From Desulfosporosinus fructosivorans (GTDB taxonomy: Bacteria > Bacillota > Desulfitobacteriia > Desulfitobacteriales > Desulfitobacteriaceae), in the NCBI RefSeq assembly GCF_004766045.1, contig NZ_SPQQ01000013.1, positions 1 through 64,000 on the forward strand: 64,000 nucleotides of DNA, in the 5' to 3' direction. This document shows positions 1 through 9,458 of the stretch, one piece after another. A program made the position numbers and the translations under genes. The notes beneath the pieces were generated by a model. It worked only from the letters and a program-made list of their open reading frames with translations, searched no databases and had not been told where the DNA came from. The first letter of the stretch is position 1. Each line of letters begins with the position of its first letter.

Positions 1-236
1 TCTTTGTATTTCTACAAATGTCTAAACTTTTCATTTAGAAACGTGTCGCACATATAGCACTATTAAGCACTCCACGTGCGTAGAGACGTTTAAAGAGCTA
101 TATTTTTTATATGGGCACAGCCTAAATAACGAAGGATTTCGTATGCACGTTAAGACACAAAATTTCTTAACGGTGAATTATAACGGTTTGGTCAGCGATA
201 CCAAAATTAGAGCTTGCAGATAAATAAGGGAAGGCG

Positions 237-278
237 TTATAATGACCATAGTATACTTTTGTACTATGGTCATTATAA
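237..278. promoter_or_regulatory. 17-bp inverted repeat, probable TetR operator
   Basis: Perfect 17-bp arms at 237-253 and 262-278 with an 8-base loop; the half-site core is ATGACCATAGTA. It ends 38 bases before the TetR start codon and has no T-run, so an operator for TetR autoregulation, and probably for the whole three-gene operon, is more likely than a terminator. A TATAAT at 288-293 could be the -10 element, but no convincing -35 is seen. The 236 bases before it hold no gene that I can support. Confidence 0.7.
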
Positions 279-316
279 CTAAGTTACTATAATAATTTAA
301 ATGAGGTGGATTGTTG

Positions 317-937
317 ATGACAAAAGAACCAAACCGACAGGAAAGAAAAAAAGCTCAAACCAGGGGATTGATCTTCGAAACAGCGATGGAACTTTTCTTA
401 AAGCAGGGCTATGACGATACAACTGTTGAACAAATCGTTGCCAAAGCTGATGTGGCTAAAGGTACGTTCTTTAATCATTTCCCTACCAAGGATGCAATAT
501 TGTCTGAACTTGGTCGGCAGCGAGTGGAACTGGCTGAAGTGTTGTTACGAAAAGAGTTCAGTGTCCTAAGCAGCGCCCAAGAGAAGATCATTTGTTTGCT
601 AGAGGTTTTTGGTCAGGTTAATGAGGAAAACAAAGAAATTACGGAACTAGTGTTAAGACACATGTTTGTCCAAATGTTCTCTGATATTGAGCAGGAGAAA
701 CAAAACCAGCAGCAATTTATATTGGTCATTGAGGGCCTCGTTAGCGAAGGACAAGTGCAAGGGGAATTTGTTAATAACGTTGAGCCCAGACATGTAGCCG
801 AGATCATTGCCGGCATGTATTTCTTCACTCTTTACCAGTGGGTACAAGGAGAGCTAGAGAACTCTTTGCGACAGGAACTCCTCGCTAGGACTAATATAAT
901 ATTAAGAGGGATACAAGCCAGACAGAAAATGGAATAG
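317..937 (+). CDS. TetR/AcrR family transcriptional regulator
   Basis: One-domain repressor of about 206 residues. The N-terminal 50 residues carry the TetR helix-turn-helix, with TVEQIVAKADVAKGTFFNHF as turn and recognition helix; the rest is the ligand-binding helical domain. I chose ATG 317 because GAGGTGG at 303-309 sits 7 bases upstream; the in-frame TTG at 311 would touch the ribosome site. It lies ahead of an MFS pump and a phosphotransferase-like enzyme on the same strand and behind a strong palindrome, so it probably represses both itself and them. The ligand is unknown, but the neighbours suggest an antibiotic or other toxic organic molecule. Confidence 0.9.
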   Translation: MTKEPNRQERKKAQTRGLIFETAMELFLKQGYDDTTVEQIVAKADVAKGTFFNHFPTKDAILSELGRQRVELAEVLLRKEFSVLSSAQEKIICLLEVFGQVNEENKEITELVLRHMFVQMFSDIEQEKQNQQQFILVIEGLVSEGQVQGEFVNNVEPRHVAEIIAGMYFFTLYQWVQGELENSLRQELLARTNIILRGIQARQKME

Positions 938-1077
938 AGTCACTTAAGCAGAGAGTTAAAGAAAGTCGCTAGGATAAAGAATTAAGAAAGTTACATCAAT
1001 GAGAAATTAGGTAGTCCTGGGTGATTAAGGAGACTTAATTCATTTGGAGTTGTAAGAGTGAGCAAAGGTGGGAACGT

Positions 1078-2481
1078 TTGAGGATGGCGTTTATAGGAAT
1101 TCTCCTGGGGATGTCAGCATCCATTATGATGCAGACCATTCTGGCCACTGTGCTACCGCAAGTGGTTCGCGAACTTGGGGGTGCCCAACTTTACAGTTGG
1201 GTCTTTAGTGGGTATATGGTGGCCTCTACTGTTACTATTCCCATATTTGCCAAGTTAGCGGATTTATACGGCAGAAAACGTATTTATTTAGGGGGAATGT
1301 TCGTCTTCTTAATAGGTTCAGCTTTAAGCGGGACTGCAAATTCAATGACCGAGCTTGTGGTTTATCGAGCGCTTCAGGGTTTGGGCGCTGGCGCTATAGC
1401 ACCGGCAGCTATTGCAATCATAAGTGAGCTATTCCCTATAGAACAGCGGGGCAAAATGCTGGGTATTTTAGCGGTAGTTCAGGTCTTGGCTAATTTGGTG
1501 GGGCCTTTACTAGGCGGTTATATCACAGATAACTTTGGCTGGCAGTGGTCCTTTTTTGCCGTGCTTCCTGTTGGAATATTAGCTTCGGTCTTTGTGGGAA
1601 GGGGATTGCCTGAATTATTAAAGACTTCCAGTCCATCGGATTTTGCTAAGATCGATTGGGCAGGCGGTCTTTTATTAGGGATCGGAACTACGATGTTTAT
1701 TCAAGCTTTAAGAAGTTCGGTAGATTGGCAAGGAAAGCCATTATTAACCTTATTACTTTTTGGTCTGGCTGGAATGATTTTTACGGCTTTTTTCAGGCAG
1801 GAGAAACGCCACCCCGACCCTGTTGTTTCACTGGACTTAATGAAAACACAAAATGTTCAAGTATCCTTGGTAAGCGCCTTCTTATTGGGGGCAGTAATGT
1901 ACGGAACAATAGCAGTTTTACCTATCTATGGCCAGGCGTTATGGGGGGGGACTTCCCTGCAGGGAGGGAAACTGTTACTTCTCTTTACGTTAGGAACAGG
2001 TCTAGGTGGGATAGTAAGCGGCAAGTTAACTCAAAAGTTCAGTTATGCCAGGCTAGCCTTAGGTGGCTGGACAGTGGTTACCATGGGGTTTACTTTACTT
2101 GCTTTTACAAGCAGAATCGATGTTTCTAATCTTCTTATGGCTCTATTAAACTTGATTAGCGGTTTTGGCTTAGGTATAACTATAGCGCTCTTTTTGTTAC
2201 CGGCTCAGAACTCGGTGGCGGAAAATCGGAGAAGTGTTGCAGCTGGTCTAGTGCAACTATCCCGTAATCTCGGTGGAGCGATTGGGATTCCCCTTATTAC
2301 AGGTTTACTAACTGCTTCAGGTGGGTTAGACCAAACCACTGGGACGACCGAGAATTTCTTCGTAATTTTCTTGGTCCTGGCCCTACTTTCAGCATTGGGA
2401 GCCATAATCGGCAATCGTTTCAAAGGTTCCGTTATAATCGACCGAGAAAATTCTCGACTTAAGCCTTTCCAAAATACTTAA
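1078..2481 (+). CDS. MFS drug exporter, DHA2 (EmrB/QacA, 14-TM) family
   Basis: 467-residue membrane protein, probably a proton-drug antiporter. The first loop carries the MFS motif A (KLADLYGRKRIY), and motif C-like glycines (GPLLGGYITD) occur near residue 145, as in DHA2 exporters. The chosen TTG 1078 has AGGTGG at 1066-1071. Odd point: the N-terminus starts almost directly in TM1, and GTG 1058 with GGAG upstream begins a seven-codon frame (VSKGGNV, stop at 1079-1081) that would lead naturally into it after a one-base shift. The true N-terminus may therefore be longer, or a small indel has occurred. The next gene follows 12 bases later, so they are cotranscribed. Confidence 0.9.
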   Translation: MRMAFIGILLGMSASIMMQTILATVLPQVVRELGGAQLYSWVFSGYMVASTVTIPIFAKLADLYGRKRIYLGGMFVFLIGSALSGTANSMTELVVYRALQGLGAGAIAPAAIAIISELFPIEQRGKMLGILAVVQVLANLVGPLLGGYITDNFGWQWSFFAVLPVGILASVFVGRGLPELLKTSSPSDFAKIDWAGGLLLGIGTTMFIQALRSSVDWQGKPLLTLLLFGLAGMIFTAFFRQEKRHPDPVVSLDLMKTQNVQVSLVSAFLLGAVMYGTIAVLPIYGQALWGGTSLQGGKLLLLFTLGTGLGGIVSGKLTQKFSYARLALGGWTVVTMGFTLLAFTSRIDVSNLLMALLNLISGFGLGITIALFLLPAQNSVAENRRSVAAGLVQLSRNLGGAIGIPLITGLLTASGGLDQTTGTTENFFVIFLVLALLSALGAIIGNRFKGSVIIDRENSRLKPFQNT

Positions 2482-2493
2482 GGAGGCGGTATC

Positions 2494-5055
2494 GTGAAGA
2501 GTCGTTATATCTATTGTTTTGATGAACTGGACAAAAATGCACTTGCTCTTGTAGGGGGAAAAGGTGCTAATCTTGGAGAACTGGTAAAAGCTAATTTTCC
2601 CGTTCCAGCAGGATTTTGTATAAGCGTGGAGGCGTATAAAAAAGCGGTCGCTGGTCTTGAAGAGAAGATCCATTTAGTTTTGGACAGTGTTGACTGGGAG
2701 AAACTAGATGATATTGAGGAAAAGGCTGGGCAAATAAGAACAGTGATTCTGCAGGAGGCTGTATTCAATGACTTACAAGTCGAAATCGTCGAAGCCTACT
2801 TAAGTCTGAGTGGGGAAAGACAGCCTGCGGGAGCACTGGTTGCCGTACGTTCCTCAGCCACCGCGGAAGATTTGCCTGACGCAAGTTTTGCCGGACAGCA
2901 GGATAGTTATCTCAATGTTCAGGGAGAAAAAAATGTACTGGACTGTGTTTTAAGTTGTTGGGCCTCTTTGTGGACGGCCAGGGCCATGGCTTATAGGCAG
3001 AAACAGGGCTTTGACCACAAAACAGTCTTTCTTTCGGTAGTCATCCAATTGATGATTGATTCTGAAGTCGCGGGTGTAGCGTTTTCGGCAAATCCATTGA
3101 ATGGTAAACTGGAACAGATACTTATTTCAGCATCCTACGGGCTGGGGGAAACAGTCGTTGCCGGTACGGTAACACCGGACTCCTTTGTTCTGTCTAAAAA
3201 GGACCTTTCTCTTGTTGAAAGGGTACTTGGCTTGAAAGAGAAACAGCTGATAAAGGAACCGGGTGGAAACAATAAACTCATCGATGTACCAAAGGCATTG
3301 AGGGAACGATTTTCTCTCTCTGAGGAGCAATTAAAGGAATTAGGCCAATTGGTGTGTAGGGTCGAAGAGCACTATAAAACACCTATGGATATTGAATGGG
3401 CGTTCTTTCAAGGAAAACTATACCTATTGCAGGCTAGGCCAATTACTACGCTTAAACAGGATTTTAGCATAAAGGATAGTTTGGTGTCTGGAAAATTGAG
3501 TAGAGTGCAGCAATTTATGATTGATGATATTTTAGAACACTATCCGGAAGCTCCTACACCGCTGGATTATTCGGTAGTTACCATGAGTTATCAGTCCTTG
3601 CTGGATTCGGTGGCTGACTTAGGAAAGGTCTCCCAGGCTACGGAAATTATGACGCTGAGTAAGGACGGAGACATAAGATTAAATCCGCCTAAAATACGGC
3701 CCTCTGTCCGAACCTTAGCGATACCTTTCAGGCTCTTTCGGAAAAATACGTTAAAGGCTGACCACTGGCGAAACACCTACGGGAAAAACATTAAACCTTT
3801 CGTCGATCGCGTTATGGCGGAGGATCTAGTTGGAAAAAGCGAGTCATTAATGATTGAACAATTTAGGGAGATATTTGACCTAGCACGTAAGGTCTGTGAC
3901 TTAAGGTTTTACTACATATTTAAAGCTAACCTCATACCGATGACTGCCCTTTCCCTAATCTTGAAGTTGTTCTCTCCTAAAAGTCATCGTCCTGTTTTAA
4001 CGGATCTAATGATGACTGCTTTGGATTATAAAACGGCTGTGATCGACCGAGCGATTAATCGACTCGCTGTTTTTGCTTACCAACATCCAGAAGTAAGAAC
4101 GGTTTTTATCGAAGAAGACATGAATGTCTTCTGTGGAAAGCCTATGAAGGAAATATTTTCTCGCCTAACAGGGGGAAACGAGTTCTTACTAGGTGTTGAT
4201 CGATTTCTCAAGGAATACGGTTTCCGCACCGAGAAAATGTATCAACCGTTTAGCGGAACGTCATGGCTTGAAGATCCGGCCCGTTTCTTAGTAATTATCA
4301 AAGCCGCCCTGCAAGACACGTCCTTAGAGAAAAGGGAAGGAATTGAAATCGAGCGCAAGAACAAACACGAACAATGGGTAAATTCGTTCAGTGTTGGTAT
4401 AAAAGGACCTATAAAAAGAATCTTCGAAAGGAATTACATAAAAGTACGAGAGAATCATATTATCAGAGAGGATACCGTGTTTGCTTTAGAAAGTTTATTT
4501 ACGGCCGGCCGGAAGATTACCGGTGAATTGGGAAAGCGCCTAGTCCTGTGGGGTTCTCTAAAGGAAGCTGAAGACATTGTTTTTCTTACCAAAGAAGAAA
4601 TCACGGAAGTTTTTTCAGGAATTATTGATAGAAATAGCTGTATTCAAATGATAGAGGTACGAAAAAATCGGAATGCTGTGAATCAAACCTTATGGAAAGA
4701 AGCTCTATATAGGAATTTGGATAGCAATGTAAATTCAGATAAACTTAAAGGTCTTGTGGGTAGCCCAGGAATGGCTAAAGGGCCAGTGCGGATAATTACT
4801 GGCGTTTCAGATTTCGGAAAACTAAAAAAAGGGGACATTCTAGTTTGTCCTTATACCGATCCTACGTGGACTCCTTTATTTGGTATGGTGGCTGCAGTGG
4901 TAGCGGATACCGGTGGGCCGTTATCCCATGCCGCTATTGTAGCGAGGGAATACGGCATACCCGCTGTTTTAGGCACGAAGGTGGGAACGAAATTTTTCCA
5001 AGAAGGAGAAGTTATTCTTGTAAATGGTGAGGACGGTTCAGTGCATCGAATTTAG
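2494..5055 (+). CDS. Rifampicin phosphotransferase / PEP synthase-like dikinase
   Basis: 853 residues, the size of rifampicin phosphotransferase (Rph). Order of parts: N-terminal ATP-grasp (LVGGKGANLGEL near residue 20; VRSSATAEDLPDASFAGQ near 120), a central 300-residue region unlike classical PEP synthase but with the Rph-like pattern YGFRTEKMY...WLEDPARF, and a C-terminal swivelling phosphohistidine domain with GGPLSHAAIVAREYGIPAVL, catalytic His at residue 812. Rph transfers the ATP beta-phosphate to rifamycins; plain PEP synthase works on pyruvate. The central region and its place in a TetR-MFS operon favour a drug- or small-molecule-inactivating role, but the substrate cannot be read from sequence. 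GTG start with GGAGGCGG at 2482-2489. Confidence 0.8.
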   Translation: MKSRYIYCFDELDKNALALVGGKGANLGELVKANFPVPAGFCISVEAYKKAVAGLEEKIHLVLDSVDWEKLDDIEEKAGQIRTVILQEAVFNDLQVEIVEAYLSLSGERQPAGALVAVRSSATAEDLPDASFAGQQDSYLNVQGEKNVLDCVLSCWASLWTARAMAYRQKQGFDHKTVFLSVVIQLMIDSEVAGVAFSANPLNGKLEQILISASYGLGETVVAGTVTPDSFVLSKKDLSLVERVLGLKEKQLIKEPGGNNKLIDVPKALRERFSLSEEQLKELGQLVCRVEEHYKTPMDIEWAFFQGKLYLLQARPITTLKQDFSIKDSLVSGKLSRVQQFMIDDILEHYPEAPTPLDYSVVTMSYQSLLDSVADLGKVSQATEIMTLSKDGDIRLNPPKIRPSVRTLAIPFRLFRKNTLKADHWRNTYGKNIKPFVDRVMAEDLVGKSESLMIEQFREIFDLARKVCDLRFYYIFKANLIPMTALSLILKLFSPKSHRPVLTDLMMTALDYKTAVIDRAINRLAVFAYQHPEVRTVFIEEDMNVFCGKPMKEIFSRLTGGNEFLLGVDRFLKEYGFRTEKMYQPFSGTSWLEDPARFLVIIKAALQDTSLEKREGIEIERKNKHEQWVNSFSVGIKGPIKRIFERNYIKVRENHIIREDTVFALESLFTAGRKITGELGKRLVLWGSLKEAEDIVFLTKEEITEVFSGIIDRNSCIQMIEVRKNRNAVNQTLWKEALYRNLDSNVNSDKLKGLVGSPGMAKGPVRIITGVSDFGKLKKGDILVCPYTDPTWTPLFGMVAAVVADTGGPLSHAAIVAREYGIPAVLGTKVGTKFFQEGEVILVNGEDGSVHRI

Positions 5056-5114
5056 TTATTAAACAGTGATGTTTTGAAGCCAATTATTCCTTCAAAATAA
5101 TCTCTGGTAAAGCC

Positions 5115-5390
5115 CCCTCGTCCGGAAAAGCGTTGCCATCCATGATAGAATTTTTACACATCTGCAAATACTTCAAAATATCCCCAAAGGACTTTTTTGA
5201 TGATGGCACAAGTAACCCAGCTCTAAGTGCAAAAGCGTTCCTTGCCACACAGCAGCGTTTTCCCGGTATCGGCAACGGCGTGCGCAGGACATCCTGTTTG
5301 CCAGTTCTGTACAATTATGAAAACAAGCTTTTGGAAAGCCACCTCAAACTCTGCTTTGCAGCAATTAATTCAAGTAAACCACTGCGTTAG
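5115..5390 (+). pseudogene. XRE-family regulator, C-terminal remnant
   Basis: The frame reads SGKALPSMIEFLHICKYF then ISPKDFFDDG, the end of the helix-turn-helix domain typical of clostridial XRE regulators. No N-terminus with a start or ribosome site precedes it, and the downstream frame loses resemblance after about 35 residues. The rest of 5056-5895 has no gene I can support. A 47-codon frame at about 5627-5766 (starting MRLKISAMESSG) is not recognised, and CCCTTCC/GGAAGGG near 5808-5828 can pair as a weak hairpin. Confidence 0.5.
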
Positions 5391-5895
5391 AATAAATAGA
5401 CTTATAAGGAAAATTCATCCGGTCCATATCCAGTTTGACACAACTCTGCATATATTCGTAAGGCTTTTTTACAAACTTTGGACGGATGAAATCAAAATGT
5501 TTTGGGGTAAGGGTTACCCTAGTTTCCAAGGCCTACTATTAAGTGCATAGGTCCCGTTTCCATATCTTTCATTCATTTTCTCCACGAAAGCAAAAATAAT
5601 CCAAGAACAGACACTGCATACCGCCATGAGGCTCAAAATCTCTGCCATGGAATCCTCTGGCGCCTACATGTCCGCCAAAGCGATCGTCAAACGGATTGCC
5701 GCCACGTTCGCGCGGATCGAAATCTGGTCCGGGCTGTTCGTCGCCAAGCTGAGCTTCAATCGTTAACAGCCACAGTTCTTCTCTTTACTTAGCCGGTACA
5801 CCCTTCCCGCTCTGGGAAGGGGCGGGCGCTTATTTGGGAATGTTGTTGTTTGGGTCACAGAACCGTTTGACCAAACGCATCTAAAGGAGTTATGA

Positions 5896-7458
5896 TCATG
5901 AAATAACTGTAGCTTTACTCTTATCTTGCTTTCTTCCTCGCATTAACAGCACCATCGCTATTGCTAGAAGCACGGCAACCGTTGACATTGCCAGGGTATA
6001 GTCTATTGCATCGGCATATGCCTTTTTCTGAATCATTCCGCTAATTACATGTAGTGCCGCCCCAGCTTCATTTTGCGAATACCCATTTTGCATAAACAAC
6101 CCCTGAAGCTGTCTGATCATATCACTCGCCGCCGGATTAAAAGCCGTTACCGGCTCCGACAGTCTCCCATAATTTAAATTCAATCGACCTTGAAGCATGG
6201 TAGTCATAATCGTCACACCCAGAGCACCGGAAATCTGCTTAATCATATTGTTCAATGACGACGCTTTTCCAGCCTGATTAGTAGATACAGCATTCATTCC
6301 AACTGCTGTGATAGGCATCATTACAAGTCCCAGACCCAATCCACGTATAGTAAGTATCCACGTTATAGCTGACCTACTTGTATCTATACTTATAAAGGCT
6401 AAATCATATGAACTTGTAGCCAGTATAATCAATCCGACTAGGGCTAGTGGCTTTGCACCAACTTTGTCAAAAAGCTTGCCGCTCACAGGCATCATTATTC
6501 CTGTAGCAACCGCGGACGGAAGCAATATCATACCTGCATCCATAGCTGTATAACCTTGGATATTTTGTAAAAACAGAGGCACTATATACATTCCACCCAT
6601 TAATGAAAAGATCAGTATGCTTAAAATGAGCTGGCTTATACTGAAGTCAAAGTTTTTCAATATACTTAAATCAAGTAAAGGGTCGGGATGAGTCAATTCA
6701 TTAACAAATAATAACATGCTAAAGCACCCTAGCGTTATCAGTAGAGGATTTCTTACATTTCCCCAGTCAATCGAAGATCCTTCACCTAAAACATATAGCA
6801 AACTGACAATACTCACTGTTGAAGCTATGAATCCTATGTAGTCGAACCCTGTAAATGGCTTTCTAGGCGTTGCCTTAAGAAAAATCCCTCCTGCAATCAT
6901 TCCGATTATTCCTATGGGTACATTGATGTAGAAAATCAGTCTCCAATCCAGATTTCCAATAATGTATCCTCCGAGCGTTGGACCTATTGCCGGAGCAGCC
7001 ATTGCTGCGATCCCCCAAAATCCCAAGGCAGTACCCCGTTCACTAGGAGGAAAAAGTTGCATTACTATTGTCATACCTACAGGCATTATCATGCCACCAC
7101 CCACAGCCTGAATTATACGAAATACTATCATTGAAGTATTGCTCCAGGAAAGGCCGCATAAAAATGATCCCAGAGTAAAGGCAGCAAGCGAAAACAAAAA
7201 TAACTTTTTAGTTCCGAATATGTCGCCGAGATATCCAGTAAGTGGCACTATAGCACCTAATGTGAGAGTATAGGCCGTTAATATCCATTTAGCATCGTCT
7301 AATGATGCGCCAAACACTGCCATCATTTTTGAAATGGCTATATTTACTATACTGCTGTCGAGAGCAGCCATAAAAGTGCCTATAACAACAACAAACAAGG
7401 CTGCCCACTTATTTGACTTGTCCGCTGCACGTTCCTGAATGTTATGTTGTTTTGTCAT
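5896..7458 (-). CDS. MFS drug exporter, DHA2 (EmrB/QacA) family
   Basis: 520-residue 14-TM transporter. Motif C-type residues occur in TM5 (GPTLGGYIIGNLDWR), and the N-terminal half shows ALDSSIVNIAISKM, the D-x-x-I/V-V-N/A pattern of EmrB proteins. ATG at 7458 follows a GAGGAGAAGCG ribosome site. Directly upstream on the same strand lies a broken EmrA-type adaptor gene, the usual partner of EmrB. In Gram-positives such pumps can also work alone, so the pump may still be functional. Its C-terminus ends in a short charged tail. It is distinct from the pump at 1078-2481. Confidence 0.9.
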   Translation of the reverse strand: MTKQHNIQERAADKSNKWAALFVVVIGTFMAALDSSIVNIAISKMMAVFGASLDDAKWILTAYTLTLGAIVPLTGYLGDIFGTKKLFLFSLAAFTLGSFLCGLSWSNTSMIVFRIIQAVGGGMIMPVGMTIVMQLFPPSERGTALGFWGIAAMAAPAIGPTLGGYIIGNLDWRLIFYINVPIGIIGMIAGGIFLKATPRKPFTGFDYIGFIASTVSIVSLLYVLGEGSSIDWGNVRNPLLITLGCFSMLLFVNELTHPDPLLDLSILKNFDFSISQLILSILIFSLMGGMYIVPLFLQNIQGYTAMDAGMILLPSAVATGIMMPVSGKLFDKVGAKPLALVGLIILATSSYDLAFISIDTSRSAITWILTIRGLGLGLVMMPITAVGMNAVSTNQAGKASSLNNMIKQISGALGVTIMTTMLQGRLNLNYGRLSEPVTAFNPAASDMIRQLQGLFMQNGYSQNEAGAALHVISGMIQKKAYADAIDYTLAMSTVAVLLAIAMVLLMRGRKQDKSKATVIS

Positions 7459-7473
7459 ATTCGCTTCTCCTCT

Positions 7474-7908
7474 TCACATAACGTGAATATTAACAATTGC
7501 ATTCGTACCTGGCAGCAAAGTATCATCGCTTTTATCCAATTCGATTCTTACAGGTATTTTCTGGATAACTTTAGTAAACGTCCCACTCGTTGAGGACGGA
7601 AGAAGGGCGAAGGTCGAATTAGAGGCTTGGCCTACATATTTAACTCGCCCAGAAAATGATTTTCCGGAAAACTGGTCGATAGTAATATCTACCTTCTGCC
7701 CCTGCTTTACCTTAACCAGTTTGGTTTCTTCAATGTTTGTCGTGATGACCCCAGCTTTCTCGTTAGCATCGCTAATCCCCGCCGTCACATAGACCTTTAC
7801 TTGCTTGAACCTCAGTACTTACTGGCTTGTCTTGTCTTTCTGACCCGCTGAACTACAGCCAGTAAGTACTACAACCATTGCTAGAATAATAACAGCAATT
7901 TTTTCCAT
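7474..7908 (-). pseudogene. EmrA/HlyD-type adaptor lipoprotein, internally deleted and frameshifted
   Basis: Begins with a good ribosome site (AGGAGG) and ATG 7908: MEKIAVIILAMVVVLTGCSS is a lipoprotein signal with lipobox LTGC. The frame stops after 29 codons (DKTSQ-stop), while the next frame continues PVSTEVQASK and then the C-terminal barrel (NIEETKLVKVKQGQKVDI, later LLPGTNAIVNIHVM). The lipoyl and coiled-coil parts, about 200 residues in relatives, are missing. So the gene has lost its middle and its frame. It ends 15 bases before the MFS pump that it would have served. Confidence 0.75.
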
Positions 7909-8083
7909 TACAATCCTCCTTATATTTGCGCAATAACTGTTCGTGTAAGGACATTTTATTAAGCATGTTGGAATCTTTCATCACCAGAAGATGTCCCCTC
8001 TGTAAAGCAATTTCAGCCCGTAAAGTATAGGGTTACATTCGATGTTCATTACAATCCTGCGAGGTTACTCCTCGCTTCCTATT

Positions 8084-8266
8084 TCAATCTCTGGTTATGC
8101 TGTATTTACGGGCTACTCCATTATCATTCACAAAGACCGAATAACTTCCCTCGTTTCCCGACAAAGCTTCAATTAGTATTTGCACAACATCCCGCGGTTG
8201 GTCATACTTATTACCGATACCAGGGTGTATTTTTGGGGGATAATGATGATACTGGATCGCGTACAT
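8084..8266 (-). pseudogene. Fragment of an RND-type membrane fusion protein
   Basis: A 60-codon frame whose second half reads EALSGNEGSYSVFVNDNGVA, closely matching DALSGNPGNYTVFVNDQGVA in the adaptor gene at 35400-36662; the preceding IHPGIGNKYDQ matches LKPGIYAKVDI there, with gaps. It has no valid N-terminus and stops just after the shared stretch. It is a remnant of a second adaptor of the same family as the complete one 27 kb away. The rest of 7921-8382 shows nothing else that I can support. Confidence 0.6.
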
Positions 8267-8382
8267 ATTCTTTTGCAGAAAGCTAGACCTCCTAAAGAAA
8301 AGGGGTATTGTGGTTTCGCTACATCAGAACTACTTCGCAATAAAGATTAGGCCAAAAATTTACTCTTCCTTTATATATCTAC

Positions 8383-9255
8383 TCATTCTATAAAACCTCT
8401 ACGTAGCAACAATTCTTTAGTTCCATTCCAGAGTTTATTTTGCATTGTAATATCTCTGCCAGGGTATGCAGGAATAATAGACTTGCCAGTTCCAACATTA
8501 AAATAGCCGCCGGTCACTCCTTGATATTGTGACTCTACAACTAAACGAGTAATAATGTCAGCTCCTTTACGTGGATCTCCGATATGCAAAAGTTTCAAAA
8601 TGCGTTCAAGAGCAGAAGCAAACCAGAGCTCACGTCCGAGACCAGTCACATTAAACCCTGGATTTAGTGCATTAACAGTGACTCCAGTTCCAGACAATTG
8701 AAGTGCTAGTTCTCCAGTAAACATAATATTAAGAAGTTTAGTTTTCCCGTAAAGCGCAGAGGAACCTCTTGGAGTAAAAGTAGATGTATCCGTCAGATCC
8801 TCTGGAAGCTTAAGTTCACCATGGTTGCGTGATGCTTCTGAAGCGACATTGACAATCCTAGCGTTTCCCGACTTCATTAACGATGGTTGTAATGTATATG
8901 ACAATAGCCATGGTGCCAAATAGTTAACTGCTATCATTTCTGCAAAGCCCTCTGAGGTTATTCGTTGCTCAAAAGCATGCAATCCTGCATTATTTACTAG
9001 TGCATCAATCTTTGGATATGCTGCTTTAATCTCTTTTCCAATCCGTTTGACATCTACCATTAATGACAGGTCCCCGTAAAAAAAGTCTACTTCTGTCTTT
9101 GGTGCAATATCTTTTAGCATTCTTTTGGTCGTTTCTGCCCTCTTCTTGCTTCTAGCTGTCAGTACAAGATGAGTACCTCGCTTTGCTAATTCGATTGCCA
9201 CAAGTTGTCCAAGCCCACTAGTAGCACCAGTGATTACAACGATTGGATAAGTCAT
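8383..9255 (-). CDS. Short-chain dehydrogenase/reductase (SDR)
   Basis: 290 residues. Rossmann NAD(P) site TGATSGLGQLVA near residue 10, NNAG motif (DALVNNAGLHAFE), and catalytic Ser/Tyr/Lys with YGKTKL as the YxxxK pair. This is the extended retinol-dehydrogenase-like SDR group; the substrate is unknown. I chose ATG 9255 because AGGAGG lies at 9265-9270; the longer frame from 9285 has no ribosome site. It diverges from a MarR regulator across a large inverted repeat and is probably repressed by it. TTGACA and TATAAT with a 16-base spacer lie inside that repeat in the right orientation. Confidence 0.88.
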   Translation of the reverse strand: MTYPIVVITGATSGLGQLVAIELAKRGTHLVLTARSKKRAETTKRMLKDIAPKTEVDFFYGDLSLMVDVKRIGKEIKAAYPKIDALVNNAGLHAFEQRITSEGFAEMIAVNYLAPWLLSYTLQPSLMKSGNARIVNVASEASRNHGELKLPEDLTDTSTFTPRGSSALYGKTKLLNIMFTGELALQLSGTGVTVNALNPGFNVTGLGRELWFASALERILKLLHIGDPRKGADIITRLVVESQYQGVTGGYFNVGTGKSIIPAYPGRDITMQNKLWNGTKELLLRRGFIE

Positions 9256-9372
9256 TATAATAATCCTCCTATAAACTAATATCATTATTGGTATTTCCTA
9301 TTAGTTGCTACACCCTACATTGTTAAATAGTCAATTAATGTTTTATTCACTTGACATGTTACAGACAAATTC

Positions 9373-9425
9373 ATATAGTTGACATATATCAATTATATAA
9401 TCTATTTGATATATGTCAACTATAT
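9373..9425. promoter_or_regulatory. 20-bp inverted repeat in the SDR-marR intergenic region
   Basis: Arms 9373-9392 and 9406-9425 are perfectly complementary with a 13-base loop. Each arm itself contains the near-palindrome TTGACATATATCAA, the shape of a MarR dimer site, so two dimers could bind. On the minus strand TTGACA (9414-9419) and TATAAT (9392-9397), 16 bases apart, give a strong promoter for the SDR gene that lies wholly within the repeat. Repression by the neighbouring MarR protein follows by inference. Confidence 0.75.
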
Positions 9426-9458
9426 TATTATTACAACCATGATGAATTGAGGTGAACT

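Noticed and set aside
1-236. Possible small RNA or leader at the window start
   Set aside because: Short palindromic pieces occur, but no coherent structure or gene could be supported.
5600-5770. 47-codon frame as a transposase end
   Set aside because: No recognised motif and no terminal repeats; could not be supported.
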